Shown here piece after piece: positions 8,092-17,026 of a stretch of 64,000 nt of DNA. The translations under genes were made by a program, and so were the position numbers. The notes below the pieces were generated by a model. It was not told the DNA's origin. It ran no database searches and saw nothing but the letters and a program-made list of their open reading frames with translations. Where the stretch lies: the NCBI GenBank assembly GCA_002238415.1, contig MPMI01000033.1, positions 1 to 64,000 on the forward strand, written 5' to 3'. The stretch's first letter is position 1, and every line of letters begins with the position of its first letter. This stretch comes from Desulfurellaceae bacterium bin18. Its GTDB lineage: Bacteria; Desulfobacterota; Binatia; Bin18.

Positions 8092-9486
8092 ATGAACGAG
8101 CCAGGAACACTAACGCCGCTCGGCAAGCGCGACCTTGCCAGCGTGTTTCACCCTATGGCCCAGATCGCTACCCTGAACGAACAGGGTCCTCTGATGATCG
8201 TGCGGGGTGAAGGGATTTATGTGTGGGATGAAGACGGTAAGCAGTATATTGACGGGCTGGCCGGGCTCTGGTGCACGTCGCTCGGCTATGGCAACGAAGA
8301 GCTCGCCCAGACTGCCTACGAGCAGATCAAGAAGCTGTCCTATGGCCATCTTTTTGCCGACAAGAGCCACGACGCTGCCATGCAGCTCGCGGAAAAGCTC
8401 AAAGCGGTGGTGCCGGGTGGATTTTCCAAAGTCTTTTTCGGTCTCTCGGGCTCTGACGCGAACGATACGCAGATCAAGCTCATGCGCTATTACAACAATG
8501 CCGTCGGGCGACCCGAGAAGAAAAAAATCATTGCCCGGAACAAAGCCTACCACGGGGTGACGTTCGCCGCGGCCAGTGCAACCGGCTTAGCTCCCTTTCA
8601 TCAGGGGTTTGATCTGCCGGTCGAGAGTTTTCTGCATACCGACTGCCCACACTACTACCGCTTTCATGAGCCCGGTGAAAGTGAAGAGGACTTTACCTCC
8701 CGGCTGGCCGATAATCTGGAACAGCTCATCCTGGCGGAAAACCCGGACACGGTTGCGGCGTTTATTGCCGAACCGATTATGGGCGCGGGGGGTGTACTGG
8801 TGCCGCCGGATTCGTATTTCCCGAAGATCCAGCGGGTGCTGAAAAAATACGATGTCCTGTTCATCGACGACGAGGTCATCACTGGCTTTGGCCGCACAGG
8901 CAACCCTTTTGCCGCCCAGACCTTTGATCTCCAGCCGGCCACCATATCTCTGGCCAAGTCGCTGACCTCGGCCTATCTGCCGTTGAGCGCGGTCATGATC
9001 CCCGAGTTCATCTATCAGGCGGTTGCCGAGGTGAGCAAAGAATGGGGGATATTTGGTCATGGCTTTACCTATAGCGGTCATCCCGTTTCGGCTGCGTTGG
9101 GGCTCAGGGTACTCGAAATCTACGAAAGAGACGGCATTTTCGAGCGGGCGGCCCGACTCGGTGAGCAGTTTCAGGCTCACCTGCAACAGCTGGCCGACCA
9201 TCCGCTGGTCGGCGAGGTACGCGGCAAGGGACTGGTCGGTGCGTGCGAGCTGGTGATGGACAAGGCGACCGGTCAGGCTTTTGATCCGGACGCGGCAGTC
9301 GGGAAATACAGTCTGGCCCGCATGAAAGACAACGGTCTGATTTCCCGGGCCATCGGCGATACGCTGGCGCTGTGTCCGCCGCTCGTTGTTTCCGCGGACG
9401 AGGTGGACGAGATCTTCGTACGCTATACAAAGGGGCTGAACGAGACCCTGGACTGGGTCACGCGCCAGGGCTTGCTGGCGGCCTGA
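8092..9486 (+). CDS. Class III pyridoxal-phosphate aminotransferase
   Basis: This is an omega-aminotransferase-type enzyme moving an amino group between an amine or omega-amino acid and a keto acid. The PLP lysine is Lys289 in SLAKSLTSAY. The Asp that holds the PLP pyridine nitrogen is in FIDDEVITGFGRTG. EPIMGAGGV is the usual family stretch. Length is 464 residues, normal. GGAGGAGCGAACC precedes the ATG. It is a different subfamily from the aminotransferase at 33944-35362, which has a cysteine-rich insert that this one lacks. It appears monocistronic and ends at a strong hairpin. Confidence 0.93.
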   Translation: MNEPGTLTPLGKRDLASVFHPMAQIATLNEQGPLMIVRGEGIYVWDEDGKQYIDGLAGLWCTSLGYGNEELAQTAYEQIKKLSYGHLFADKSHDAAMQLAEKLKAVVPGGFSKVFFGLSGSDANDTQIKLMRYYNNAVGRPEKKKIIARNKAYHGVTFAAASATGLAPFHQGFDLPVESFLHTDCPHYYRFHEPGESEEDFTSRLADNLEQLILAENPDTVAAFIAEPIMGAGGVLVPPDSYFPKIQRVLKKYDVLFIDDEVITGFGRTGNPFAAQTFDLQPATISLAKSLTSAYLPLSAVMIPEFIYQAVAEVSKEWGIFGHGFTYSGHPVSAALGLRVLEIYERDGIFERAARLGEQFQAHLQQLADHPLVGEVRGKGLVGACELVMDKATGQAFDPDAAVGKYSLARMKDNGLISRAIGDTLALCPPLVVSADEVDEIFVRYTKGLNETLDWVTRQGLLAA

Positions 9487-9537
9487 ACCCAGGCGCGTCG
9501 TATTGGTGGCCGCGATGCTCTGCCCTGGCCCGATTAC

Positions 9538-9561
9538 CAGCCCCACCTGAGGGTGGGGCTG
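9538..9561. terminator. Hairpin between convergent genes
   Basis: CAGCCCCACC (9538-9547) pairs perfectly with GGTGGGGCTG (9552-9561) around a TGAG loop, a 10-bp G/C-rich stem. It lies between the stop codons of two convergent genes, so it probably ends transcription from both sides. There is no clear T tract. Confidence 0.65.
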
Positions 9562-9572
9562 CTGAGGATTGA

Positions 9573-10004
9573 TTATTCCGGCAGCACTTCGCCGGAGCCG
9601 CCCATTTCGGCCGGCACATCTTTCTGTTTGACAACGCCGTCGTGGATACGCAGCACGGTTTCGCCGTAGAAGACGTGCACGCCGGGCTGAAAAGGAAAGT
9701 CCGGGATCACGGCCGCATACACATCGGTCAGGCCCATACCGGGATGCTCGGTAAACATGTGGCCGCCACAGGCAGTGCACCATTTGCGGTGACTATTGTC
9801 GGTCTTGGCATAACTGCCGAGCTTGTCCGCCCCTTGGGTGACCTGGACTGCATCGGGCGGCCATAAGGTAAAGGCATTGACCGGTCCCGCCGACCAGTGG
9901 CGGCACGACTCACAGTGGCAGTAGCCCATGGCCGCGGGGGCGCCGCTGACGGTCAACTGCACGGCCCCACAAAAACAACTCCCGTTATAGGTGTTCTCGC
10001 TCAT
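9573..10004 (-). CDS. GFA / CENP-V family zinc-binding protein
   Basis: A 143-residue protein of the GFA family, named after glutathione-dependent formaldehyde-activating enzyme; most members have no proven activity. Zinc-binding cysteines are seen in GSCFCGAV, CHCESCRHW and CTACGGHMF. CAGGAGGAGAAAGG precedes the start. It diverges from the D-aminoacylase-like gene across 196 bp. It could bind or process a glutathione adduct, in line with the glutathione S-transferases nearby, but that is inference. Confidence 0.88.
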   Translation of the reverse strand: MSENTYNGSCFCGAVQLTVSGAPAAMGYCHCESCRHWSAGPVNAFTLWPPDAVQVTQGADKLGSYAKTDNSHRKWCTACGGHMFTEHPGMGLTDVYAAVIPDFPFQPGVHVFYGETVLRIHDGVVKQKDVPAEMGGSGEVLPE

Positions 10005-10200
10005 CCTTTCTCCTCCTGTTGGTTTGCGGTTTCTCCAATCCCTGCTTGCCTCCTTGTTACCTAGCCCCCCAGGGCTGGCCTCGCAACCCCGCGTCGTCGC
10101 TACGCGCGCCGCACTCTCAAGCCGCTTGCCATACCGGCGGTGAACCCTATATGCTGCTCCCGGTTAATCAACCACCAGACAAATCGAAGGAGGTTTCTGC

Positions 10201-11925
10201 ATGCATGAGATAGTCATTCGTGGTGGAAAAATTGTTGACGGAACGGGGAAGCCGGCTTTTATGGGCGACGTGGCCATTGCCGATGGACGCATTGCCGCGG
10301 TCGGTAAAGACCTGGGAAGCGCCAAGCAGACGGTGAATGCCGATGGGCTGCTGGTGACGCCGGCCTGGGTCGATGCGCATACCCACTATGACGGTCAGGT
10401 GGCCTGGGACGAACAAATGACCCCGTCACTCTGGCACGGCGTTTCGACCGTGGTCATGGGGAACTGCGGGGTGGGCTTTGCTCCGGCCACGCCAGATCGC
10501 CACGAGTGGCTGATTGGTCTCATGGAGGGGGTGGAAGACATTCCCGCTCCGTCGCTGTCGGCCGGGCTGCCGTGGGGCTGGCAGAGCTTTGCCGAATACC
10601 TTGATGTGCTGGATAAGATGCCCCGCACCCTGGACGCGGGCGGCATGATTACGCACGGCGCGGTGCGGGCCTTTGTCATGGGTGAACGCGGCGCAAAGAA
10701 CGAACCCGCGACCGAAGAGGACATTGCCAAGATGGGCGCTATTGTCAAAGATGCCGTCCTCGCCGGTGCCTTGGGCTTTTCGAGTTCACGGACTCTGGTG
10801 CATACGGCTAATGACGGCGAACCCGTCCCCGGCACGTTCGCCCATGAAAACGAGTTGATCGGAATTGCCCAGGCTGTGCGCTCAACCGGCCGCGGCATTC
10901 TGGAGATGGTGCCGCGCGGTATTGCCGGCGAAGACCCGGACCTGCTGCCAGAAGTGGATATGATGATTCGGATCTCCCGGGCGACGGGCTGTCCGCTGAC
11001 TTTCCTCCTGGCCCAGAATAATACCTATCCCGCCCAATGGCGTGAGGTTATGGCCAAATGTACCGCCGCGGTTGAAGGTGGCGTCCCGATCACGCCGATG
11101 GTGTTTGCCCGTCCGGTGTGTGTGCTGTTCAGCTTTCAGGGGGATAATCCATTTGAATATCTGCCGAGTTTTCAACCCCTGAAAAAACTGTCTCACGACG
11201 AAAAGATGGCCGCGCTGCGTAATCCTGAGCTACGCCACAAGCTGGTCACGGAACAGGACCCCAACACCACCGGCATGTCCCTGCTGTATCAGAACGAGCG
11301 GGTCTGGGAGCGGACCTATCCCATGGGCGAAGAGCTGAGCTATGAGCCGAGTGCCGACAAGAGCATTGCCGCCCTTGCCGCCCGCGAAGGCCGCAGCCCG
11401 CGCGAGGTGGTCTATGACTTGATGCTCGAACAAAACGGCCGGGCCTTTTTGATGTATGCTGCGGCCGGCTATGCGGATGGCAACGCCGAGCCGCTCCATG
11501 AACTGATCTGTGATCCCATTACGGTCATGGGCGGCAGCGATGCGGGCGCCCATGTGCGTCAGATTATTGACGCCGGTGTCCCGACCTATGCCCTGACCCA
11601 CTGGGCGCGGGACAAAGCCGAGGACGATCCCAAGCGCTTGCCGCTTGAGTTTGTGGTGAAGAAACTCACCCACGATGGCGCGCGTCTGTTTGGCATGCAA
11701 GACCGTGGCACGCTTGAGCCAGGGGCCAAGGCGGATGTGAACCTGATCGATTACGACAATCTGAGCGTCAGCCATCCCGAGATGATCTACGATCTGCCGG
11801 CCGGGATGCCGCGTCTGATGCAGACTGCTCAAGGCTACGAGAAAACCTATGTGAGCGGAGAAGTCGTTCAGGAAAACGGAAAAGACACGGGTGCACGGCC
11901 AGGCCGTATTGTCCGCAGTGTGTAA
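10201..11925 (+). CDS. N-acyl-D-amino-acid deacylase-like amidohydrolase
   Basis: This is a D-aminoacylase/dihydroorotase-like metal amidohydrolase of 574 residues. The N-terminal beta-sandwich start (IVIRGGKIVDGTG) and metal ligands His60-x-His62 in DAHTHYDGQ are clear. Cys89 in MGNCGVGF matches the metal-bridging cysteine of D-aminoacylases. The C-terminal GTLEPGAKADVNLID is the usual end of the domain. It should cleave an amide or cyclic imide. GAAGGAGGTTTCTGC gives an excellent ribosome site. A close paralogue with the same motifs at the same residue numbers is encoded at 39392-41137, so a duplicated function is likely. Confidence 0.9.
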   Translation: MHEIVIRGGKIVDGTGKPAFMGDVAIADGRIAAVGKDLGSAKQTVNADGLLVTPAWVDAHTHYDGQVAWDEQMTPSLWHGVSTVVMGNCGVGFAPATPDRHEWLIGLMEGVEDIPAPSLSAGLPWGWQSFAEYLDVLDKMPRTLDAGGMITHGAVRAFVMGERGAKNEPATEEDIAKMGAIVKDAVLAGALGFSSSRTLVHTANDGEPVPGTFAHENELIGIAQAVRSTGRGILEMVPRGIAGEDPDLLPEVDMMIRISRATGCPLTFLLAQNNTYPAQWREVMAKCTAAVEGGVPITPMVFARPVCVLFSFQGDNPFEYLPSFQPLKKLSHDEKMAALRNPELRHKLVTEQDPNTTGMSLLYQNERVWERTYPMGEELSYEPSADKSIAALAAREGRSPREVVYDLMLEQNGRAFLMYAAAGYADGNAEPLHELICDPITVMGGSDAGAHVRQIIDAGVPTYALTHWARDKAEDDPKRLPLEFVVKKLTHDGARLFGMQDRGTLEPGAKADVNLIDYDNLSVSHPEMIYDLPAGMPRLMQTAQGYEKTYVSGEVVQENGKDTGARPGRIVRSV

Positions 11926-11946
11926 AGCGCTTTGTCTGCTGATGAT

Positions 11947-11971
11947 GGGAGTGGGCGGGCAGCCCGCTCCC
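11947..11971 (+). terminator. Hairpin after the D-aminoacylase-like gene
   Basis: GGGAGTGGGC (11947-11956) pairs with GCCCGCTCCC (11962-11971) with one G-T wobble around a 5-base loop. It follows the stop codon by 21 bases. No T run follows, so it is a terminator candidate or a dispersed palindrome. Confidence 0.45.
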
Positions 11972-12034
11972 GCTTCCCTTCCCCAGAGCTGATAATCCCC
12001 ATCGTGGTCGTATGAATCGTAAGGAGGGCAAGGT

Positions 12035-12910
12035 ATGGATATTGGTATCCTTGTGCCGGCAACGGTAGAGACGCAGGATATTACTGGAATCGCGCAACGG
12101 GTCGAAGGCTTGGGCTTCGAATCCCTCTGGATCCCCGAACATCCCGTGATTCCCGTCGGATTCAAAACCGAGGTGCCTGGGGGTGGGACCCTACCCGAGC
12201 ACTACAACCGCTGGGCCGACCCGTTTATTGCGCTGACGATGGCCGCCGCTGCCACCACCACGCTCAAGCTGGCCACCGGCATTTGTTTATTCCCGGAGCG
12301 AGAACCGCTCATCACCGCAAAGGTGATCGCCACCCTCGATCTCTATTCCGGCGGCCGGACTATCATTGGTGTCGGGGCCGGCTGGCTGCGCGAAGAAACC
12401 GAAGTTATGGGTACCAACTTCCGGCTGCGCTGGCGGCGCTTGCGCGAAACGACCGAAGCATTGCGCATTTGCTGGACCGAAAAAGAGCCCAGCTATCAAG
12501 GCGAAATGGTCCAGTTCCCGCCTGTGTTCTGCGATCCCAAGCCCGTCCAAAAGGCCGGTCCGCCCATATTCCTGGGCGGCCACGTGCCCAAGGCGCTGGA
12601 GCGGGTCGCCCGGTCCTATGATGGCTGGTGTCCGCTGGCGTTTGACCCTGAGGACTATAAAACCAAGGTCGAATCGATCCGTACCATGGCCAGAGAGTTT
12701 GGGCGTGACCCGGACGCGTTGCAGATGTCGGCCTTTATTGATCCCAAAGACGGGACACTCTCGGCCGATGAGATGAAAGCCTATCGCGATGCCGGGGCAA
12801 GCCGGATCGTGCTCTTCTCCCAGCCTTTTGCCAAAGCGATCGCGACCGGCCAAGCCATGGCCTGCATAGACACTGTCGCGCCCGTTGTGGAGGCGGCTCA
12901 GGGAGTATAG
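12035..12910 (+). CDS. Luciferase-like (LLM class) flavin/F420-dependent oxidoreductase
   Basis: A 291-residue TIM-barrel oxidoreductase of the bacterial luciferase superfamily. MDIGILVPATVETQDI, then SLWIPEHPV, LATGICLFPER and GRTIIGVGAGWLREE are typical of the F420-dependent subgroup. Whether it uses F420 or FMN cannot be told here. TAAGGAGGGCAAGGT supports the ATG. It follows the D-aminoacylase-like gene by 109 bp, with a hairpin between, so it may be separately transcribed. A second LLM protein of another subgroup lies at 47606-48682. Confidence 0.88.
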   Translation: MDIGILVPATVETQDITGIAQRVEGLGFESLWIPEHPVIPVGFKTEVPGGGTLPEHYNRWADPFIALTMAAAATTTLKLATGICLFPEREPLITAKVIATLDLYSGGRTIIGVGAGWLREETEVMGTNFRLRWRRLRETTEALRICWTEKEPSYQGEMVQFPPVFCDPKPVQKAGPPIFLGGHVPKALERVARSYDGWCPLAFDPEDYKTKVESIRTMAREFGRDPDALQMSAFIDPKDGTLSADEMKAYRDAGASRIVLFSQPFAKAIATGQAMACIDTVAPVVEAAQGV

Positions 12911-12929
12911 GTCTGGCCTCCTCTCCTTC

Positions 12930-12974
12930 CCCTCACCCTGTTCCTCTCCCCTTGAGGGAGAGGGAATAGTTTTT
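12930..12974 (+). terminator. Rho-independent terminator within a dispersed repeat
   Basis: CCTCTCCC (12943-12950) pairs with GGGAGAGG (12956-12963) around CTTGA, and a T5 run follows at 12970-12974. The surrounding CCCTCACCCTGTTCCTCTCC text resembles a common bacterial intergenic repeat. It would end the luciferase-like gene. Confidence 0.65.
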
Positions 12975-13047
12975 CCCGAGAAGGTGACTTGAAGAGGCGC
13001 GCATGAAAAATATAGTGATCGTATCGACCGGAGTAAGGAGTTTCAGC

Positions 13048-14448
13048 ATGTTCGGGCCGTTTCGTTTTTCAGTATCTCTTCCGCTGGTGAGTCTTTCTCT
13101 CACCGCTCTCCTGCTGGTGAGTTCTGCTGTGTGGGCCGGCCCGAATATTAAAATCCTGGATAATCCCATCCGGATGCGGTTTTCCAGTTTTTCGACCTCA
13201 CTGGCCATGCTGGACGATGTGACGGGCGACGGCATCCCGGATTATCTCGTTGGTGCGTATGACCAACCCTATGCCAGGAAAGGCATGACCGGGAAAGAGG
13301 TTGGCTTCGGCGGCGCCGAAAAGGTCGGAGAAAATGTGGACCATCAAGGCCGGGCCTTTGTCTTTGACGGACAGACGGCCAAGCTGTTCTACACCCTCGA
13401 TCATCCGTTTCCGCAAAAGGCCGCGGCGTTTGCCTGCTCGGTGGCCGCGGCTGGTGATGTGGACCGGGACGGGATACCGGATTTGTTGATCGGCGCCTTT
13501 GGCCAGAATAAAGGCGGCCAAGCCTACGTCTTCAGCGGCACGAACGGGGCGTATTTGCTCACGCTCAAACCGCCTCAGTCCCAGCCTGGCGCGGGATTCG
13601 GCTGGTCGGTCACCGGCATTGGGGATGTCACAGGCGATACTATCCCCGAGTTGGTCGTGGGTGCCTATAACCAGGACGGAGAGGGCAGGGCGTTTGTCTA
13701 CAGCGGTCAGGACGGATCACTCGTCTACACACTTGCGCCGCCCACCGACCGGGGTGGCTCTGCGTTTGGATGGTTTGTCAACGCAGCCGGGGATTTCAAT
13801 CAGGATGGCGTCCAGGAGATTGCGGTGGGCGCTCCTTACACCACGGTCGGCAAGCTGAGTGTCCAAGGGCGAGCGTATATCTATAACGGCGCAGATGGCC
13901 AGTTATTGCTCACGATCGACAACCCGGAGCCAAAAGAAGGATCGACCTTTGGCTGGCGGGTGGTCGGTGCCGGGGATCTGAATAAAGACGGGACACCCGA
14001 CCTGCTGGTCGGCGCGCCCTACCACGATGTTGGGGCTTATCAGGGTCAGGGCGTTGCCTACGCTATCAGCGGGAAGGACGGTTCCGTGATCTATACCCTC
14101 AAGGACCCGTTTCCGCGCAAACACGCCGGCTTTGGCTGGGCGCTGGCTACCAGCATGGACGTGAACGCGGACGAGGTGCCCGAGATTTTAGTTGGAGCGC
14201 CATTTCAGGCGGTGGATGCGTTCGACATTCAGGGTGAGGTGTTTGTCTATAATGGGCGCGACGGCCGGCACCTCATGACGCTCGATAATCCCTGGGGCCA
14301 CCAGGGCTCAAAATTCGGCTACACCGTACTCTCGCCGGGCGACCTGAATCAGGATGGTATTCCTGAGTTCGCCATGAGCACCCCTGGTCAGCACATCATG
14401 GGCGAGGTCAACGTCGGACGCGTGTATCTTTTTGAATCGCAGCGGTAG
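13048..14448 (+). CDS. Exported FG-GAP repeat (seven-blade beta-propeller) protein
   Basis: A secreted or periplasmic protein built of FG-GAP repeats like those of integrin alpha chains. Seven repeats of the form DxxxDGxPDxxVGAx are visible (DVTGDGIPDYLVGAY, DVDRDGIPDLLIGAF, DFNQDGVQEIAVGAP and others), enough for one seven-bladed propeller with Asp-rich calcium loops. A signal peptide ends near SSAVWAG. I prefer the ATG at 13048 because AAGGAG sits 7 bases before it; an upstream ATG at 13003 would add 15 residues. Function is probably calcium-dependent binding or surface adhesion; no enzyme motif is seen. It is flanked by unrelated metabolic genes. Confidence 0.85.
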   Translation: MFGPFRFSVSLPLVSLSLTALLLVSSAVWAGPNIKILDNPIRMRFSSFSTSLAMLDDVTGDGIPDYLVGAYDQPYARKGMTGKEVGFGGAEKVGENVDHQGRAFVFDGQTAKLFYTLDHPFPQKAAAFACSVAAAGDVDRDGIPDLLIGAFGQNKGGQAYVFSGTNGAYLLTLKPPQSQPGAGFGWSVTGIGDVTGDTIPELVVGAYNQDGEGRAFVYSGQDGSLVYTLAPPTDRGGSAFGWFVNAAGDFNQDGVQEIAVGAPYTTVGKLSVQGRAYIYNGADGQLLLTIDNPEPKEGSTFGWRVVGAGDLNKDGTPDLLVGAPYHDVGAYQGQGVAYAISGKDGSVIYTLKDPFPRKHAGFGWALATSMDVNADEVPEILVGAPFQAVDAFDIQGEVFVYNGRDGRHLMTLDNPWGHQGSKFGYTVLSPGDLNQDGIPEFAMSTPGQHIMGEVNVGRVYLFESQR

Positions 14449-14474
14449 TCAGCGGCTACCCTCCGAGGTTGCTC

Positions 14475-15956
14475 GTGGGCGAGTCTTCCTCCCGTATTCT
14501 GCTCACCGGCGCAACGGGCTATGTCGGTGGGCGCTTGCTCAAATCCCTGGAACGGCAAGGCCATGCCGTTCGCTGTCTGGCGCGTCAGCCCGCATTCCTG
14601 CAACCTCGTGTTGGTACGCAGACTGAAGTTGTCGCCGGCGACGTTCTGAATCCGGCTTCCCTGGACGCCGCACTCCAGCAGGTGCATACGGCCTACTACC
14701 TCGTCCACTCGATGGGGTCGGCCGGAGCATTCGAGGCACAGGACCGTCAGGCGGCCCACAATTTCGGACGGGCGGCACGTCAGGCTGGAGTGCGACGCCT
14801 GATCTATCTTGGCGGTCTGGGCGACAGCGCCGGTCCGCTCTCATCCCACCTACGGAGCAGGCAGGAAGTCGGCCGCATCCTGCGCACCTCAGGCGTCCAG
14901 ACGATTGAACTGCGCGCGTCGATTGTCATCGGCTCCGGCAGCCTGTCTTTTGAAATGATCCGGGCTCTGGTCGAACGCCTACCTGTCATGCTCACGCCGC
15001 GCTGGGTGTCGGTCCAGGCCCAACCGATTGCCATCACGGATTTGCTCGCCTATCTGACCGCCGCGCTTGAGTTGCGCTGTGCGGGAAACCGAGTCTTTGA
15101 AATTGGAGGAGCCGACCAAGTCTCGTATCGGGAATTGATGCAGGAGTATGCCCGGCAGCGGGGGGTCCGGCGCTGGATGCTCTCTGTGCCGGTCCTGACG
15201 CCGCGTCTGTCGAGTCTGTGGCTGGGGCTGGTCACGCCGCTGTATGCCCGCGTTGGCCGCAAACTGGTCGAGAGTTTACGACATCCAACCATTGTGCAAG
15301 ACGACTCAGCCTTGCAGCATTTTGCCATTCGGCCCATCGGGGTGAGTAAGGCCATTGCCCAGGCCCTTCAGCGCGAAGACCGGGAGCTTGCCGAGTCCCG
15401 CTGGTCTGACGCCCTCTCGATGGCCGGCCCGCTCCGGACGTGGGGCGGCGTTCGGTTTGGTCCCCGCCTGATTGACGCTCGGACTGTTCGTGTTCCCGTC
15501 TCACCGGCAGTGGCCTTTCGTCCGATTCTCCGTATTGGTGGGGAGATGGGCTGGTATTACGGCAACTGGTTGTGGCAACTGCGCGGCTTTTTCGACCTGC
15601 TGCTCGGCGGAGTCGGTATGCGCCGTGGCCGACCTCATCCCGACCACCTCAAGGTCGGCGACACGCTGGACTGCTGGCGGGTTGAGGCGATCGAACCCGA
15701 CCGTCTCTTACGTCTACAGGCTGAGATGAAGCTGCCCGGCCGGGCCTGGTTGGAGTTTGTTGTTGAAGGCGATGCGCACCAGGCCACCATTCGCCAAACC
15801 GCCATCTTCGATCCGCTCGGTCTCTCTGGCCTTGTCTACTGGTACGGGGTTTACCCGCTGCACCAATTGGTGTTTGCCGGTATGCTCGGCGGCATTGCGG
15901 CCGCGGGAAAACGCGCACAGTCCGCAGGGGATACGCTGACGCGGGGCAATGGGTGA
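14475..15956 (+). CDS. NAD(P)-binding epimerase/NmrA-like protein with DUF2867 C-terminus
   Basis: The N-terminal half is an atypical short-chain dehydrogenase Rossmann domain with RILLTGATGYVGGRLL, and YYLVHSMG in the position of the usual active-site strand. The C-terminal part (roughly residues 330-480, with LRIGGEMGWYYGNWLWQLRG and a following GVGMRRGRPHPDHL) matches DUF2867, a domain often fused to such reductases. The GTG at 14475 follows CGAGGTTGCTC; a TTG at 14469 is an alternative. It starts 26 bp after the FG-GAP gene. The substrate and even the presence of redox activity are unknown. Confidence 0.82.
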   Translation: MGESSSRILLTGATGYVGGRLLKSLERQGHAVRCLARQPAFLQPRVGTQTEVVAGDVLNPASLDAALQQVHTAYYLVHSMGSAGAFEAQDRQAAHNFGRAARQAGVRRLIYLGGLGDSAGPLSSHLRSRQEVGRILRTSGVQTIELRASIVIGSGSLSFEMIRALVERLPVMLTPRWVSVQAQPIAITDLLAYLTAALELRCAGNRVFEIGGADQVSYRELMQEYARQRGVRRWMLSVPVLTPRLSSLWLGLVTPLYARVGRKLVESLRHPTIVQDDSALQHFAIRPIGVSKAIAQALQREDRELAESRWSDALSMAGPLRTWGGVRFGPRLIDARTVRVPVSPAVAFRPILRIGGEMGWYYGNWLWQLRGFFDLLLGGVGMRRGRPHPDHLKVGDTLDCWRVEAIEPDRLLRLQAEMKLPGRAWLEFVVEGDAHQATIRQTAIFDPLGLSGLVYWYGVYPLHQLVFAGMLGGIAAAGKRAQSAGDTLTRGNG

Positions 15957-16084
15957 GGGGCCGGGTCACTGTCCGCCGGCGTGGCAACGTAGCCGGTGTC
16001 ACACTGGGATCAGCCTGTATAGACTGGCGTTCACCGTGTTGCTGTACTATCTTTCCCCGCATACCATAAACGAGGAGCAGTCTG

Positions 16085-16936
16085 ATGCAGCTTTCTGATG
16101 AAGCCGTCACCACACCAGAGGTCAAGAGCTGGCAAGGCCTCCACCTCTTACACTTCCAGGGTTCCGCGTGTTCACAGAAAGTCCGGATTTTCTTGGCGGA
16201 AAAGGGGATTACGTGGGAGTCTCACCCGGTCGATTTGCTCCGCCAGGCGCATGCTACCCCGTGGTTTCTCGGCATCAATCCCAGAGGCGTTGTCCCGGTG
16301 TTGGTCCACGATGGTGTTGTCCATGTCGAGAGTAATGACATCATGGAATACCTTGATGAACTGCCCTCACCGGTGCCATCGTTTTTCCCTCAGAATGCAT
16401 CCGAGCGAGCACGAGTCCGGGAATCCTTGGCGCTTGAAGACTCGCTCCATATGGACCTGCGGACGATTACCATGGGGTTTTTGGTGCCGTACGCCCTGGC
16501 AAAAAAGTCTCCCAAGGTGCTGGAAGCCTATGAGCAAAGCGGCGCGCCGGACACTAAGCGAGACAAAGAAGTCGCCTGGTGGCGCGCCTTTGCCAAGGAC
16601 GGAGTGCCACCGGACCAGGCTCGGGCATCTCTCCGGGCCTTTGCCGCGGCTTTTGATACGCTTGAGCAGTGGTTACGGGCGAATACCTGGCTGATCGGAC
16701 AACGGATCTCCGTGCTCGAAATCGCCTGGTTTATCTCTCTCCATCGGCTGGTGTGTGCCGGTTACCCCATCAAGCGTCACCCGCGACTCAAGACACACTA
16801 TGAAAGCCTCCTGAAACGGCCGTCTTTTGCCCAAGAGATTACGACTCCGGGATTGCCCGGCCTTATCTTGAGCTTCTACAGTGGATTCCAGCGTTTGCGG
16901 GGTCATACCTTGGCGAGGACGATGGCCGAGGCATGA
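16085..16936 (+). CDS. Glutathione S-transferase family protein
   Basis: A 283-residue GST-like protein. The N-terminal thioredoxin-like domain has GSACSQKVRIFLAEKGI and then NPRGVVPVLV followed by ESNDIMEYL, the glutathione-binding cis-Pro and Glu-Ser-like positions. A helical C-terminal domain follows. The likely active-site residue is the Ser/Cys pair in GSACSQK. GAGGAGCAGTCTG precedes the ATG. It is convergent with another GST at 17027-18031. It could conjugate or isomerise electrophiles made by the oxygenases. Confidence 0.87.
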   Translation: MQLSDEAVTTPEVKSWQGLHLLHFQGSACSQKVRIFLAEKGITWESHPVDLLRQAHATPWFLGINPRGVVPVLVHDGVVHVESNDIMEYLDELPSPVPSFFPQNASERARVRESLALEDSLHMDLRTITMGFLVPYALAKKSPKVLEAYEQSGAPDTKRDKEVAWWRAFAKDGVPPDQARASLRAFAAAFDTLEQWLRANTWLIGQRISVLEIAWFISLHRLVCAGYPIKRHPRLKTHYESLLKRPSFAQEITTPGLPGLILSFYSGFQRLRGHTLARTMAEA

Positions 16937-17026
16937 GAAGGCACAACCGACGTATGGGATCCAGCGAGTTGCAGGATTGATCCCGAAACGATTGCCCTAC
17001 CAGCGATTGTCGATTCTTGAACTCGC

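Noticed and set aside
8587..9783. A 398-residue antisense frame over the aminotransferase
   Set aside because: It spans the convergent terminator hairpin and part of the GFA gene and has no family features; it is a shadow of codon bias.
11230..12165. A 311-residue antisense frame across the deacylase end and LLM start
   Set aside because: No ribosome site or motif, and it covers two real genes with strong starts.
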